Below are positions 1 through 9,435 of a stretch of 64,000 nucleotides of DNA, piece by piece (positions within the stretch are counted from its first letter, which is position 1; the number at the start of each line of letters is the position of its first letter). The stretch comes from Arenibacter sp. F26102 (lineage in GTDB: Bacteria > Bacteroidota > Bacteroidia > Flavobacteriales > Flavobacteriaceae). The notes below the pieces were generated by a model, which did not search any database, had not been told where the DNA came from, and saw nothing but the letters and a program-made list of their open reading frames with translations. The translations under genes and the position numbers were made by a program. Location: NCBI RefSeq assembly GCF_023015865.1, contig NZ_JALKBC010000001.1, positions 186,001 to 250,000 on the forward strand, written 5' to 3'.

Positions 1-619
1 GCTCGTATACTTCATCACTAATGACAATTATATCAGTTTTTTCAAGACTTTGCTGTAATTGAAGCATATCTTCTTTGGAGAATATGGTGCCACTAGGATT
101 GTGAGGAGTATTAATTATTACCATTTTGGTTTTGGAGGTAATCTTGGAACGAAATGCCTCCCAATCTATCTTAAAATCGCTATTGTTGAGTTGAACAAAT
201 ACTGGGATACCCCCATTCACCTCTATGGCGGGCTCATAACAGTCGTATGCCGGCTTAATGACTATTACCTCATCACCATGGCCTATAAATGCCGTAATGA
301 TGGTAAAAATAGCCTGAGTAGCACCAATTGTTATTGTTATTTCATTATCTGGATTATAATGCCTACCATATAATTGCTCAATCTTCTTTGAAATCTCTTC
401 CCGAAGTTCCAAAACACCTGCCATAGGGGCATATTGATTGTATCCCTGTTTCATGGCATTCGTCACCAAATTGATCAAGTTTATGTCAGGTTCAAAATTG
501 GGAAAGCCTTGGGAGAGATTTATGGCGTTGTGTTTTTGTGCCAATTGTCCCATGGTCGTAAAGATCGTGGTCTTTACGTTCGGAAGCTTGGAGGATATTT
601 TGTGTTTATAATTGGCCAT
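1..619 (-). CDS. PLP-dependent aminotransferase, methionine/kynurenine aminotransferase-like (partial)
   Basis: Class I/II aminotransferase, cut by the window edge so only the N-terminal ~206 residues are present. Reading the reverse strand from the ATG at 619 gives MANYKHKISSKLPNV, then INLSQGFPNFEPD and NQYAPMAGVLELREEIS, the typical start of the YbdL/kynurenine-oxoglutarate aminotransferase group. Near the edge are NTPHNPSGTIFS and ISDEVYE, the substrate-loop and cofactor-contact motifs. The Schiff-base lysine would lie beyond position 1. An in-frame TAA lies upstream of this ATG, so it is the first possible start. Family members transaminate methionine, glutamine or aromatic amino acids; the exact substrate cannot be read here. 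It lies 30 bp downstream of the Vsr-like gene on the same strand. Confidence 0.88.
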   Translation of the reverse strand, partial: MANYKHKISSKLPNVKTTIFTTMGQLAQKHNAINLSQGFPNFEPDINLINLVTNAMKQGYNQYAPMAGVLELREEISKKIEQLYGRHYNPDNEITITIGATQAIFTIITAFIGHGDEVIVIKPAYDCYEPAIEVNGGIPVFVQLNNSDFKIDWEAFRSKITSKTKMVIINTPHNPSGTIFSKEDMLQLQQSLEKTDIIVISDEVYE

Positions 620-649
620 TTGGGAGTAGTTATAAGTGCTGCATTTAGA

Positions 650-1123
650 TTAGGATTGCTGAGATTGTAAATGGGTAATTACTTGATCTAGGCATTCATC
701 CAATTCTTTTTTAATTTCACGCTCCCAAAATCGGAATACGGTATAGCCCAAATGTTGGAGTTCTAGGTTTACTTCTTTATCCCGTTGAATATTACGCTCA
801 ATTTTTGGGATCCAGAATTCTTTATTGGTTTTAATTTTATGTTTCCGCTCTTCCCAATTATACCCGTGCCAATATTCGCCATCAATGAAGATTGCGGTTT
901 TATATTTATTTAGGACGATATCTGGTTTGCCTATCAATTTCCTATAATCTATTCTATATCTATATCCTGCCGCCCATAGTGCTTTTCTAAATTTTATTTC
1001 GGGAATGGTGTTTTTGCCTCTGATCTTTCCCATAATCTTAGAACGTTCAGGGGTGGTATAAAAACCGGACTCTTCATTGAAACGCGGGACTATTATCCGC
1101 TCTTCCTTATATTCCTTGTTCAT
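650..1123 (-). CDS. Vsr-like very-short-patch-repair endonuclease (DUF559/Vsr fold)
   Basis: 157-residue PD-(D/E)XK nuclease of the Vsr family. Family landmarks in order: RSKIMGKIRGKNTIPEIKFR (27-46), GYRYRIDYRKLIGKPDIV (53-70) with the probable catalytic Asp68, FIDGEYWHG (79-87), and the KIERNIQRD and FRFWERE blocks (107-136). Classical Vsr nicks 5' of a T:G mismatch produced by deamination of 5-methylcytosine. The usual FVHGCFWHGHxC and vWECel motifs, which hold cysteine zinc ligands, read GEYWHGYNW and FWERE here, so the structural zinc site appears lost. No cytosine methyltransferase is adjacent. It could be a repair nuclease acting alone or a diverged relative; activity is not certain. 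Confidence 0.78.
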   Translation of the reverse strand: MNKEYKEERIIVPRFNEESGFYTTPERSKIMGKIRGKNTIPEIKFRKALWAAGYRYRIDYRKLIGKPDIVLNKYKTAIFIDGEYWHGYNWEERKHKIKTNKEFWIPKIERNIQRDKEVNLELQHLGYTVFRFWEREIKKELDECLDQVITHLQSQQS

Positions 1124-1154
1124 ATTTAAAGATACTGGAATTTTGGGATCTGGG

Positions 1155-1189
1155 TAAACAAAAACCCCATTCCTAAAAGAGAATGGGGT
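1155..1189 (-). terminator. Rho-independent terminator after sdhB
   Basis: A 9-bp perfect stem (ACCCCATTC at 1164-1172 with GAATGGGGT at 1181-1189) with an 8-nt loop. Read on the minus strand it is followed by TTTTTGTTT. It lies just after the sdhB stop and before the Vsr-like gene, so it probably closes the sdh transcript. Confidence 0.8.
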
Positions 1190-1226
1190 CTAATTTTGTG
1201 AACCACAAATTATATTTTGATCGGGA

Positions 1227-1973
1227 CTATCCTTTCATGCTGGCTTTTAAGAACTCACGATTCATACGGGCAATGTTTTCCAAGGAAATTCCTTTAGGAC
1301 ATTCTACTTCACAAGCCCCCGTATTGGTACAGTTTCCAAATCCTTCCAAATCCATTTGCGCAACCATATTTTTAACACGATCCGTAGCTTCTACCTGTCC
1401 TTGTGGCAATAAAGCGTATTGGGATACCTTAGCCCCAACAAACAACATAGCGGAGGAGTTTTTACAACTAGCTACGCATGCACCACAACCAATACAAGTA
1501 GCAGCATCCATGGCCGTATCGGCTGCATGCTTATCTATGGGAATGGCATTTGCATCCTGGGTATTTCCGGAGGTGTTGACGGAAATAAAACCACCGGCCT
1601 GTTGAATACGTTCAAAAGAACTGCGATCTATTACCAAATCTTTGATGACAGGAAACGCCTTGGCCCTAAACGGCTCAATAGTAATGGTGTCACCATCCTT
1701 GAACATGCGCATATGCAGCTGACAGGTAGTAACCCCTCTATCCGGACCATGGGCTTCCCCATTGATGTACATAGAGCACATACCACAAATACCTTCGCGA
1801 CAGTCATGGTCAAAAGCAACAGGTTCTTCGCCTTTGTTGGTGAGCTGTTCGTTTAAAACATCCATCATTTCAAGGAAGGACATGTGTTCTGAAATCTCAG
1901 TCACCTTATATTGGACCATTTTACCTTTGTCCTGTGGTCCTTTCTGTCTCCAAATTTTTAATGTAAGATTCAT
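1227..1973 (-). CDS. sdhB: Succinate dehydrogenase/fumarate reductase iron-sulfur subunit
   Basis: 248 residues, normal length. It carries electrons from the flavoprotein to the membrane quinone site of complex II. The [2Fe-2S] cysteines are C58, C63, C66 and C84 (CREGICGMC, then a later Cys). The [4Fe-4S] and [3Fe-4S] ligands are in [11 protein letters not shown] (160-170) and C215/C221/C225 ([11 protein letters not shown]). All cluster ligands are present. It is the last gene of the sdhCA-B unit but is separated from sdhA by a four-helix-bundle gene. It ends 38 nt before a strong terminator. Confidence 0.97.
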   Translation of the reverse strand: MNLTLKIWRQKGPQDKGKMVQYKVTEISEHMSFLEMMDVLNEQLTNKGEEPVAFDHDCREGICGMCSMYINGEAHGPDRGVTTCQLHMRMFKDGDTITIEPFRAKAFPVIKDLVIDRSSFERIQQAGGFISVNTSGNTQDANAIPIDKHAADTAMDAATCIGCGACVASCKNSSAMLFVGAKVSQYALLPQGQVEATDRVKNMVAQMDLEGFGNCTNTGACEVECPKGISLENIARMNREFLKASMKG

Positions 1974-1998
1974 TCTTATAGTTTATTAGCCAAAAAGC

Positions 1999-2412
1999 CA
2001 ATAGGCATTAGTTATTTGTCTATCGATTTAATGAAGGCGTTTAACATTTTACTTTCTTCGGTTATTATACCTTGTATTTTATTATAACTATTGGTTGATA
2101 TAAAATTTAATTCTTTAGCTATTATTATTTGAGTTTCCAATTCGAACAAGGACCCTCTGGAAATTTTTAAAAATTGAATATAATTCTTTGTGTAATTTCG
2201 ACCCCATCCCTCGGCAATATTTGAAGGTATTGATATAGAGGAACGTTTGATTTGACTTTGTAATCCGAAAATTTCGTCATTTGGTATTTCTTGGCATAAT
2301 AAATAGGTCTCTTTAACTATATCTATTCCTTTTTGCCAAATTAGTAAATCTTTATACGATCTTACATCATTCATGTGGGCAATCTCCATTTATATTTGGC
2401 TTATGCCTATTG
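1999..2412. repeat. Inverted repeat bracketing the four-helix-bundle gene in sdh
   Basis: CAATAGGCAT at 1999-2008 is the exact reverse complement of ATGCCTATTG at 2403-2412; extending outward gives 12 of 14 matches. The two arms lie just outside the four-helix-bundle gene, so in the sdh transcript they could pair and close the gene into a stem-loop, as the ends of 23S rRNA intervening sequences do. Confidence 0.6.
2012..2389 (-). CDS. Four-helix-bundle protein (S23/23S rRNA intervening-sequence protein family)
   Basis: 125 residues, the usual size for the family. Hallmarks are SYKDLLIWQKGIDIVKETY near the N terminus, FGLQSQIKRSSISIPSNIAEG in the middle and FLKISRGSLFELETQI, which define the S23/IVP four-helix bundle. 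Members were first seen as ORFs inside 23S rRNA intervening sequences; their biochemical role is unresolved, and relatives act as accessory proteins of diversity-generating retroelements. The gene sits between sdhA and sdhB on the same strand, where most genomes have no gene, and a 10-bp inverted repeat flanks it. A start at the second Met (codon 6, MNDVRSYKD) is also plausible. Confidence 0.88.
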   Translation of the reverse strand: MEIAHMNDVRSYKDLLIWQKGIDIVKETYLLCQEIPNDEIFGLQSQIKRSSISIPSNIAEGWGRNYTKNYIQFLKISRGSLFELETQIIIAKELNFISTNSYNKIQGIITEESKMLNAFIKSIDK

Positions 2413-2420
2413 TCTTTTGC

Positions 2421-4436
2421 CTATTTGTAGCTTCTTTGTTTTAATTCTATATCCTTAAATTCCAATTGTTCCTTGTGTAAAACGGCGTCTGAAGGTTCTC
2501 CTTTATATTCCCAAGCAGCCACAAAAGCATAATCTTCATCGTTACGTTTTGCCTCTCCTTTTTGCTCTCCATCAATCTCCACAGACTCTTCACGGAAATG
2601 TCCTCCACAAGACTCCTCTCGCATCAAGGCATCCTTGGCGAACAATTCTCCCAATTCCAAGAAATCTGCCACTCTTCCCGCTTTCTCCAATTCCGGATTC
2701 ATCTCATTTGCCGAGCCAGGAACTTTTACTTCTTTATAAAACTCTTCGCGAATAGCCTTAATTTCTGCAATGGCTTCCTTTAGGTCTTTAGCGTTACGCG
2801 ACATACCACATTTGTCCCACATTACTTTACCTAAACGTTTATGGAAATAATCTACCGAATGGCTTCCTTTATTGTTGACAAAGAAATTAATTCTTTCGGT
2901 TACTTCTTTTTCCGCTGTGTCAAATTCGGGAGAGTCCGTTGGAATTTTACCAGTCCTAATTTCATGGGAAAGGTAATCACCTATCGTGTACGGTAGTACA
3001 AAATAACCATCGGCCAAGCCTTGCATTAATGCAGATGCTCCCAAACGGTTGGCACCGTGATCGGAGAAATTGGCCTCTCCAATACAATACAATCCCTCTA
3101 CTGTAGTCATTAGGTTGTAATCTACCCAAACACCGCCCATGGTATAGTGGGTTGCAGGATAGATCATCATTGGGGTCTTATATGGATTTTCATCTACGAT
3201 TTTTTCGTACATCTGAAATAGGTTACCATATTTTTCCTCTACTACTGCTTCGCCCAATGCGGTAATTTTTTCTTTGGAAGCATTTTGAATTCCTTGAATT
3301 TTAGCTTGTTCCAATCCGTATCTTTCAATAGCGGATTTAAAATCCAGATACACTGCTTCCCCAGTGGCGTTAACACCGTAACCGGCATCACATCTTTCTT
3401 TGGCTGCTCTGGAAGCAACGTCACGTGGCACCAAGTTTCCAAAGGCAGGATATCTTCTTTCCAAATAATAGTCCCTTTGTTCCTCGCTCAATTGGGTAGG
3501 TTTTAATTTTCCTTCCCTAATGGCCAATACATCTTCCATATTTTTGGGGACCCAAATACGTCCGTCGTTTCTCAATGACTCGGACATTAAGGTCAATTTG
3601 GATTGATAGTCTCCCGAGCGTGGGATACAGGTAGGGTGAATTTGGGTATAACATGGGTTTGCGAAAAAGGCACCCTTTTTATGTATTTTCCAAGCTGCGG
3701 TAGCGTTAGATCCCATGGCATTGGTAGAAAGGAAATATACATTTCCATAACCGCCGGATGCAATTACTACTGCGTGTGCGGAATGGCGTTCTATTTCACC
3801 AGTAACCAAGTTGCGCGCTATAATTCCTCGTGCCTTGCCATCTACCTTTACAACATCCAGCATTTCGTGCCTGTTGTACATTTCTATTTTCCCACGGGCA
3901 ATCTGTCTGTTCATGGCAGAATAAGCCCCTAGCAATAATTGTTGCCCTGTTTGTCCTTTAGCGTAAAACGTACGGGAAACCAAAACACCACCAAAAGAAC
4001 GGTTGTCCAATAATCCGCCATAATCCCGAGCAAAAGGCACCCCTTGTGCTACACATTGATCAATGATATTGGCCGAAACCTCTGCCAAACGATATACGTT
4101 GGCCTCGCGTGAACGGTAATCCCCTCCCTTTACAGTGTCGTAAAACAGGCGATAGGTAGAATCCCCATCCCCTTGATAATTTTTAGCTGCGTTTATTCCT
4201 CCTTGTGCGGCGATGGAATGTGCCCTACGTGGGGAATCCTGATAACAGAATGCTTTTACCCTATAACCAAGCTCCGCCAGGGTTGCTGCAGCAGAACCTC
4301 CTGCAAGACCTGTACCAACAACAATAACATCGATGTTTCGTTTATTGGCAGGATTTACTAAGTTTATTTTATCCTTATAGGTCGTCCATTTATCCTTTAA
4401 TGGGCCTTTTGGTACTTTAGAATCCAATACAGACAT
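2421..4436 (-). CDS. sdhA: Succinate dehydrogenase/fumarate reductase flavoprotein subunit
   Basis: 671 residues, normal for the B-type enzyme of Bacteroidota. It oxidises succinate to fumarate (or the reverse) using FAD. The dinucleotide-binding motif [12 protein letters not shown] is at 39-50; His73 in [14 protein letters not shown] is the expected covalent FAD attachment site. Substrate-site motifs include QIHPTCIP and SESLRNDGR, and [20 protein letters not shown] marks the C-terminal part of the FAD domain. It starts 12 bp after the sdhC stop, consistent with one operon. The C terminus is lysine/glutamate-rich and normal for the family. Confidence 0.97.
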   Translation of the reverse strand: MSVLDSKVPKGPLKDKWTTYKDKINLVNPANKRNIDVIVVGTGLAGGSAAATLAELGYRVKAFCYQDSPRRAHSIAAQGGINAAKNYQGDGDSTYRLFYDTVKGGDYRSREANVYRLAEVSANIIDQCVAQGVPFARDYGGLLDNRSFGGVLVSRTFYAKGQTGQQLLLGAYSAMNRQIARGKIEMYNRHEMLDVVKVDGKARGIIARNLVTGEIERHSAHAVVIASGGYGNVYFLSTNAMGSNATAAWKIHKKGAFFANPCYTQIHPTCIPRSGDYQSKLTLMSESLRNDGRIWVPKNMEDVLAIREGKLKPTQLSEEQRDYYLERRYPAFGNLVPRDVASRAAKERCDAGYGVNATGEAVYLDFKSAIERYGLEQAKIQGIQNASKEKITALGEAVVEEKYGNLFQMYEKIVDENPYKTPMMIYPATHYTMGGVWVDYNLMTTVEGLYCIGEANFSDHGANRLGASALMQGLADGYFVLPYTIGDYLSHEIRTGKIPTDSPEFDTAEKEVTERINFFVNNKGSHSVDYFHKRLGKVMWDKCGMSRNAKDLKEAIAEIKAIREEFYKEVKVPGSANEMNPELEKAGRVADFLELGELFAKDALMREESCGGHFREESVEIDGEQKGEAKRNDEDYAFVAAWEYKGEPSDAVLHKEQLEFKDIELKQRSYK

Positions 4437-4448
4437 AGAATTGTATTA

Positions 4449-5126
4449 TTAATGGTTAAAATGGTGAAAAAGTGCAATGAAAATAAATCCTAGCGGAATT
4501 AAAACAGCGTAAACCTTTCCAAATCCTTTTAACCCTTTTGTATATTTATTATTGGCACCAACAGATTGAAACGCTGAACTAAAGCCGTGAAGTAGGTGCA
4601 ATGAAAGAAAAACAAACCCTAAACAATAAAGGGCAACCCTCCAAATAGGTTCAAATTTATGGGTAAGTTCTTCGTAATAACGATAGCCTTCCCCATCGGC
4701 TAAAAGTCCCGACATATCTCCTTGAATATATTTAGTATTGATTTCGGGAAACCAGAAATCCAAGAAATGAATAACTAGGAATACAAGGATAAAGCCGCCG
4801 CTCCATATCATATTCCTACTCATCCAAGTAGAATTGGCCGCGCCATTGTTTTTGGCATAATTAATGGCACGCGCTTTCCTGTTTTTTATTTCCAGAACAA
4901 ATCCCATCGCAAAATGATAGATGACCCCAAATAACAGCACTGGTTGCAATGCGTATTGTATTAGGGCATTGGTGCCCATAAAATGTGAGGTTTCATTAAA
5001 AGTATCCGGACTTAAAACGGATAGGATATTAATGGCAAAATGTTGAAGGATAAAAATCATTAAGAAAAAGGCGGAAAGGGCCATGGTGTACTTCCTGCCT
5101 ATTGAAGAGTTTAAAAATCCACTCAT
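4449..5126 (-). CDS. sdhC: Succinate dehydrogenase cytochrome b subunit (b558-type)
   Basis: 225 residues with five hydrophobic segments, as in the single-subunit B-type membrane anchor. It binds haem b and menaquinone and anchors SdhAB at the inner face of the inner membrane. Candidate haem-ligand histidines lie in the helices (LQHFAIN near residue 29, VIYHFAMG near 81, VIHFLDFW near 119, SLHLLHGFSSAF near 177). It is the first gene of the sdhCAB operon, preceded by a good Bacteroidota promoter. Confidence 0.93.
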   Translation of the reverse strand: MSGFLNSSIGRKYTMALSAFFLMIFILQHFAINILSVLSPDTFNETSHFMGTNALIQYALQPVLLFGVIYHFAMGFVLEIKNRKARAINYAKNNGAANSTWMSRNMIWSGGFILVFLVIHFLDFWFPEINTKYIQGDMSGLLADGEGYRYYEELTHKFEPIWRVALYCLGFVFLSLHLLHGFSSAFQSVGANNKYTKGLKGFGKVYAVLIPLGFIFIALFHHFNH

Positions 5127-5145
5127 TGGTTATTTGTTTTGATTG

Positions 5146-5177
5146 CAAATTTACTCTAGAATCGAGTTATTAACAAA
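5146..5177 (-). promoter_or_regulatory. Bacteroidota-type promoter of sdhCAB
   Basis: On the minus strand a TTTG (-33 element, 5174-5177) is followed after 20 bp by TAAATTTG (-7 element, 5146-5153), matching the TTG-N17-23-TAnnTTTG consensus of Flavobacterium. Transcription would start about 15 nt before the sdhC ATG. Confidence 0.65.
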
Positions 5178-5515
5178 CTTTGTTGAATTTATGTACAGTA
5201 TTTAGAACCAATTTAAAGAATTCCATAATTATAGTTCATAAATAACAGGAAAATCTTTTCGGTCAAACTATAAAAAATGTTGAACTAAGTAAGACTTTTT
5301 TGGATTTATGTTCTATAAAAAGATAATAGTCAGTGAGTTATATTTTCTTAACTAGGTGTTTGGAAAGATTTTATAGGTGTATGAATTGATCTTGGCCACT
5401 GTAATTTTAGAAGGTTTTTTCTTACATTATTTTATTAAACTGTTTGCTGTGACTATACTTTTATTGGTTTCCTGGCGTTAGAATCTAACTCAACTGTAAA
5501 AATCAAGATGACTGC
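5178..5515. other. Intergenic region between sdhC and a small membrane gene
   Basis: Very AT-rich, between two divergent genes. Apart from the sdhC promoter at its left edge I see no ORF, hairpin or repeat that I can support. The promoter of the plus-strand gene at 5516 should be here but shows no clear consensus. Confidence 0.5.
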
Positions 5516-5881
5516 ATGGTAATCTGGAAATCCTGGACTTTGAATATAAAATTCTCTTTAATTGCATTTTTTGTAACCGCAATACTAGGTCTACTAAGCA
5601 TGGGTGCATTGGGAGGAATATTATATTACCCCGTCTCTTTCCTTTTTGAACCTTATCCTAATATAAACGATTGGCATGGAGATTGGGTGTGGCCAACCGT
5701 TATTATGGTTGGCATGTTATGGTCCTTCGGTTTTGTATTTGCGGCTGTGGCCTGGTATTACTTCAATAAAATATCTGATTCCAAAGTGATGCTTATTTCC
5801 GTATATGTGGCCATACTTTGGTTATGGGCGGCCTTACTCTGGACAGGGATGATCATGGTCAATATAGATCAATTAACCTAG
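5516..5881 (+). CDS. Small membrane protein of unknown function
   Basis: 121 residues with three clear hydrophobic helices: LNIKFSLIAFFVTAILGLLS and what follows (~9-37), VIMVGMLWSFGFVFAAVAWYY (~63-83) and MLISVYVAILWLWAALLWTG (~92-111). A loop of about 25 residues with NINDWHGDWVWP lies between the first two. No family is recognised. The gene stands alone between the sdh operon and a convergent peptidase. Its length and hydrophobicity support a real gene, but there is no independent confirmation. Confidence 0.6.
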   Translation: MVIWKSWTLNIKFSLIAFFVTAILGLLSMGALGGILYYPVSFLFEPYPNINDWHGDWVWPTVIMVGMLWSFGFVFAAVAWYYFNKISDSKVMLISVYVAILWLWAALLWTGMIMVNIDQLT

Positions 5882-5957
5882 CTGTTTCGCGCATAAATCG
5901 ACCAAAGACAATTTATGATTTTGATTTTTTAAAACACTATGGAATATTCCGGCAGCA

Positions 5958-7679
5958 TCATTTCGTCAATTCCGAAACAAAAATTTTGCACTGGGATTCA
6001 ATAATGGACTGCGCCTGTAAAATGGCCTTGTCCAAAATTACCGTATTCTCCGGTGAGGCCAAGTCCCTAGTGGAAGTAATGGCTTTTAAATACCAATCCT
6101 CCCAAGCTTTTATTATATCCACCTCATTTTCCACAGGTTTACCGGCATTTACGGATTTCTCACTGAGTAAAAATTCCTCAGCAAGACGTGTGGTAGCAGC
6201 TTCTTTTACTATTTCAACAATATCCATGGCCGTGTAGGAATCACCGTTTACTAAGGTCAATGCACTGGCCAAGGCGGCTATACTCACATTTTTAAGTGTT
6301 TCTTGAGATACCTTATCCATTCTATCGCTATCGGTATGATAAAACTGATCGGTAAAATGCCATAGCAATAATCCGGGTATATGGCTGTCCAAAAATGGGG
6401 TATGATCACTGCCCCCTTCATAAGGATTGGTATTTACCGTCCATTGTGCAGCTTTCCCTTGATTCATGAAGGTATGGATTATATAGTCGTTTAGGTAATG
6501 GGGTTTCATATCCTCCAAGGTGAGCAGTTTACCACCCCATTCCGTATGCTTATCTTTTCCTCTGGTCCAAATGGCACTGGGATCTGGCATTTTTTCGATC
6601 AAAAACGAACCTCCGGTAATGGCTGTATTTTCACCTACCATATCCAGACTAAGTCCCCATTTAACAGTTGCTGCCCTTTTCTCGTTTTCTTGGAGATACC
6701 TTTTTGTGGATATAATTTCATCTCCCCAGAGGAAGGTCATTGTTCGGTGAGCATCAATACCGCCTTTTTTAATTAATTTGGCGGCCATGGAAGCAATTTC
6801 CAATTGCGCTCCCACTCCGCTAGCATTATCATTGGCACCTGGTTCCTGTATATGGGCACTAAACACGATACGCTCCTCAGGTATTTCCGATCCCTTTATG
6901 TTGGCTACGACAGTCAGTTCTTCAGAAGGATACATTTTACTGGAAATATTCACTTTGGCAAATACTTTTCCTTTTTCCAAAGCCGCTTTCAACTTCTCTT
7001 TGGCCTGGTAGGACAGGGCTATACCCCAGGTATTTTTTGAATCATAAGGCAAACTTCTGAATTGAATGGAATTTACGTTTTTCTCTGGTTGCAAATACGC
7101 GGGATTATCATAGCTAACTATTCCCAATGCACCCTTTTTTAAAACACCTTCCTTGTAAATTTCAATGATATTGAGTTCCGTAAAAATAATTTTACCTCTT
7201 ACCGAAACCCTTTGGAGTTCATCTAAATTCTTTACAAATATTATTTCAGCGGTGGTTCCATTTTTAGGGGTCGAAGTTGAATTTTGATATACCATGTTTC
7301 TATTTGAAGCATAGGATAGCAATGGTTCATTAATACCAACAAGGCTAAGTTCCGCATCCACAATTTCCCATGTGGGAAGTTCCAAGGGTCTGTTTTCTAT
7401 TCTGTAGGTAAAACGATCGGTATTGGATGCATTATCCTCCAAGACATAACCTGCGGCCTCCAGGCCATCGGCAATTTTATAAATACTTTTGTTAAAACCT
7501 TCATTGCCCACCACGCGCCAAAACTGTTCAACGAAAGCAGTAGTCTCGTAGGCAAGCTCCCCAGTTATGTTACTCCTAAGGATATTTAAATAGTCATTTG
7601 TTGTAACTGCTGAATTTTTTACCTGGCCCCAACTTAGGGTAACCGCACTTAGAAATAAAAGAACTAGATTTTTGGTCAT
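5958..7679 (-). CDS. Secreted M28-family (aminopeptidase-type) metallopeptidase
   Basis: About 573 residues starting at MTKNLVLLFLSAVTLSWGQ, a Sec signal peptide. A TTG four codons earlier is a less likely start. A protease-associated-like insert (residues ~130-240) precedes the catalytic domain. Di-zinc site motifs are FSAHIQEPGANDNASG (His and bridging Asp), LWGDE (catalytic/ligand Glu), SLDMVGE (Asp) and FTDQFYHTDSDRMDKV (His). All ligands look present. It should remove N-terminal residues from peptides in the periplasm or outside the cell. The gene is convergent with the small membrane gene. Confidence 0.87.
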   Translation of the reverse strand: MTKNLVLLFLSAVTLSWGQVKNSAVTTNDYLNILRSNITGELAYETTAFVEQFWRVVGNEGFNKSIYKIADGLEAAGYVLEDNASNTDRFTYRIENRPLELPTWEIVDAELSLVGINEPLLSYASNRNMVYQNSTSTPKNGTTAEIIFVKNLDELQRVSVRGKIIFTELNIIEIYKEGVLKKGALGIVSYDNPAYLQPEKNVNSIQFRSLPYDSKNTWGIALSYQAKEKLKAALEKGKVFAKVNISSKMYPSEELTVVANIKGSEIPEERIVFSAHIQEPGANDNASGVGAQLEIASMAAKLIKKGGIDAHRTMTFLWGDEIISTKRYLQENEKRAATVKWGLSLDMVGENTAITGGSFLIEKMPDPSAIWTRGKDKHTEWGGKLLTLEDMKPHYLNDYIIHTFMNQGKAAQWTVNTNPYEGGSDHTPFLDSHIPGLLLWHFTDQFYHTDSDRMDKVSQETLKNVSIAALASALTLVNGDSYTAMDIVEIVKEAATTRLAEEFLLSEKSVNAGKPVENEVDIIKAWEDWYLKAITSTRDLASPENTVILDKAILQAQSIIESQCKIFVSELTK

Positions 7680-7852
7680 AACAATAGACAATATTTTAGG
7701 GTATTTACATGTGATGGAGAACTATTTTTTGCACCACTTTTTGCACCACAAAATGATGGAACGAAGATAGGCTATTTTGGAATTTAAGGCCAAGGTGCAG
7801 CTGTGTTTAAAAATGATTTTATTCTAAGTGGGGCTTTGCACTTGCTATTTAT

Positions 7853-7860
7853 TAAATTTG
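7853..7860 (+). promoter_or_regulatory. Candidate -7 element upstream of the aminopeptidase P gene
   Basis: TAAATTTG, matching TAnnTTTG, lies 18 nt before the ATG at 7879. No TTG at the canonical distance was found (a TTTG lies 14 bp upstream), so the call rests on the -7 element alone. Confidence 0.4.
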
Positions 7861-7878
7861 TCTGCAAAACAATAAATA

Positions 7879-9177
7879 ATGAAATATCAGCAAATAGATA
7901 ACGCCTTGTTTATTAAGAACCGCAAGAAATTTATGGCCCAGATGAAGCCAAGGAGTATTGCCGTTTTTAATTCTAACGACATATATCCAATTGGTGCCGA
8001 TAGCACCATGCCCTTTGAACAGAACAGGGACTTATTTTATTTAAGCGGAGCCGATCAAGAGGAAACCATTTTGTTATTGTTCCCGGATGCTGTGGACGAA
8101 AAGCACAGAGAGGTTTTATTTGTAAGGGAGACCAATGCACATATTGCGGTTTGGGAAGGGGAAAAGTTGACCAAGGAAAAGGCTACGGAAGTATCTGGAA
8201 TTGAAAAGGTATATTGGTTGACCGATTTTGATAAGATTTTCTTTGATCTAATGACCGAAACGGAAACCGTATACTTTAATACAAACGAACATTACCGCCA
8301 GGCGGTAGAGACCCAAACAAGGGAAGATCGTTTTATTTTAAAGTGTAAGCAAGATTTTCCGGCACACCAATGGGCCAAAAGCAGTCCAATATTGCAGGAA
8401 ATAAGGGGCGTAAAGGAACCAGAGGAAATTGCTATTATGCAAACGGCCTGTAATATCACTGAAAAAGGATTTAGACGCTTATTGCATTTTGTTAAACCCG
8501 GAGTTTGGGAACATGAGATTGAGGCGGAGCTCTTGCACGAATTTATCCGTAATAGGTCCAAGGGATTTGCCTATACACCAATAATTGCTTCCGGTAATAA
8601 TGCCAATGTACTGCATTATATAGAAAATAACCGCGAATGTAAGGACGGGGATATGTTATTGATGGATGTTGCGGCAGAGTACGCCAACTATTCCAGCGAC
8701 CTTACCCGTACAATTCCAGTGAACGGTAAGTTTACCCCAAGGCAGAAAGCGGTTTATGAAGCTGTGCTGCGGGTTAAGAACGATGCCACTGCTATGCTGG
8801 TGCCCGGAACCATGTGGGCTGAATACCATAAAGAGGTAGGTAAGTTAATGACCTCCGAACTTTTGGGATTGGGGTTATTGGACAAGGCCGATGTTCAAAA
8901 TGAGGATAAGGATTGGCCGGCCTATAAAAAGTACTTTATGCACGGTACCAGCCATCATATTGGCTTAAATACCCACGACTACGGGGCACTTAAAACGCCG
9001 ATGGTGGCCAATATGGTTTATACCGTGGAGCCTGGAATCTATATTCCGGATGAAAATATGGGCATTAGGTTGGAAGATGATGTGGTTATCCAAGAAAAAG
9101 GGGCTCCTTTTAACCTTATGGGTAATATTCCTATTGAGGTGGGGGAGATTGAAGAATTAATGAATGCCAAGAAATAG
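7879..9177 (+). CDS. pepP: Xaa-Pro aminopeptidase (aminopeptidase P, M24B)
   Basis: 432 residues, full length. It releases the N-terminal residue from peptides with proline in second position. The N-terminal creatinase-like domain (1-~165) contains PFEQNRDLFYLSGADQEE. The C-terminal pita-bread domain carries the dinuclear metal site: Asp in LLMDVAAEYANYSSDLTRT (two Asp), His in GTSHHIGLNTHD, Glu in YTVEPGIY and Glu in GIRLEDDVV. No signal peptide, so it is cytoplasmic. A strong terminator follows, so it is probably a single-gene transcript. Confidence 0.94.
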   Translation: MKYQQIDNALFIKNRKKFMAQMKPRSIAVFNSNDIYPIGADSTMPFEQNRDLFYLSGADQEETILLLFPDAVDEKHREVLFVRETNAHIAVWEGEKLTKEKATEVSGIEKVYWLTDFDKIFFDLMTETETVYFNTNEHYRQAVETQTREDRFILKCKQDFPAHQWAKSSPILQEIRGVKEPEEIAIMQTACNITEKGFRRLLHFVKPGVWEHEIEAELLHEFIRNRSKGFAYTPIIASGNNANVLHYIENNRECKDGDMLLMDVAAEYANYSSDLTRTIPVNGKFTPRQKAVYEAVLRVKNDATAMLVPGTMWAEYHKEVGKLMTSELLGLGLLDKADVQNEDKDWPAYKKYFMHGTSHHIGLNTHDYGALKTPMVANMVYTVEPGIYIPDENMGIRLEDDVVIQEKGAPFNLMGNIPIEVGEIEELMNAKK

Positions 9178-9245
9178 CAATAAAATTGTTGGCGCAGGAA
9201 TAGGTAAATTGTTTACATTCTAAATGCCGAGTACACTATTTGATG

Positions 9246-9280
9246 AATCCCCGACGGCTCAGCCTCGGGGATTTCTTTTT
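9246..9280 (+). terminator. Rho-independent terminator after pepP
   Basis: AATCCCCGA (9246-9254) pairs perfectly with TCGGGGATT (9265-9273) around a 10-nt loop, followed by TCTTTTT. It is a classic intrinsic terminator 69 nt after the pepP stop. Confidence 0.9.
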
Positions 9281-9435
9281 GGCTTAAATAATTATCTGTT
9301 GTCGGGAAGGGCTAATTATTGGTTATTAATTTAAATTCAGATAACTTCACTTATGTGACGGTATAGGTTTTAATGTAATTCATTACCGGATCCTTGGAAA
9401 TATTTATTTTTTCGAACCCAAAATTGATTATAGAT

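Noticed and set aside
1183-1856. Frames opposite sdhB
   Set aside because: They are antisense to a strongly conserved gene and carry no own signals.
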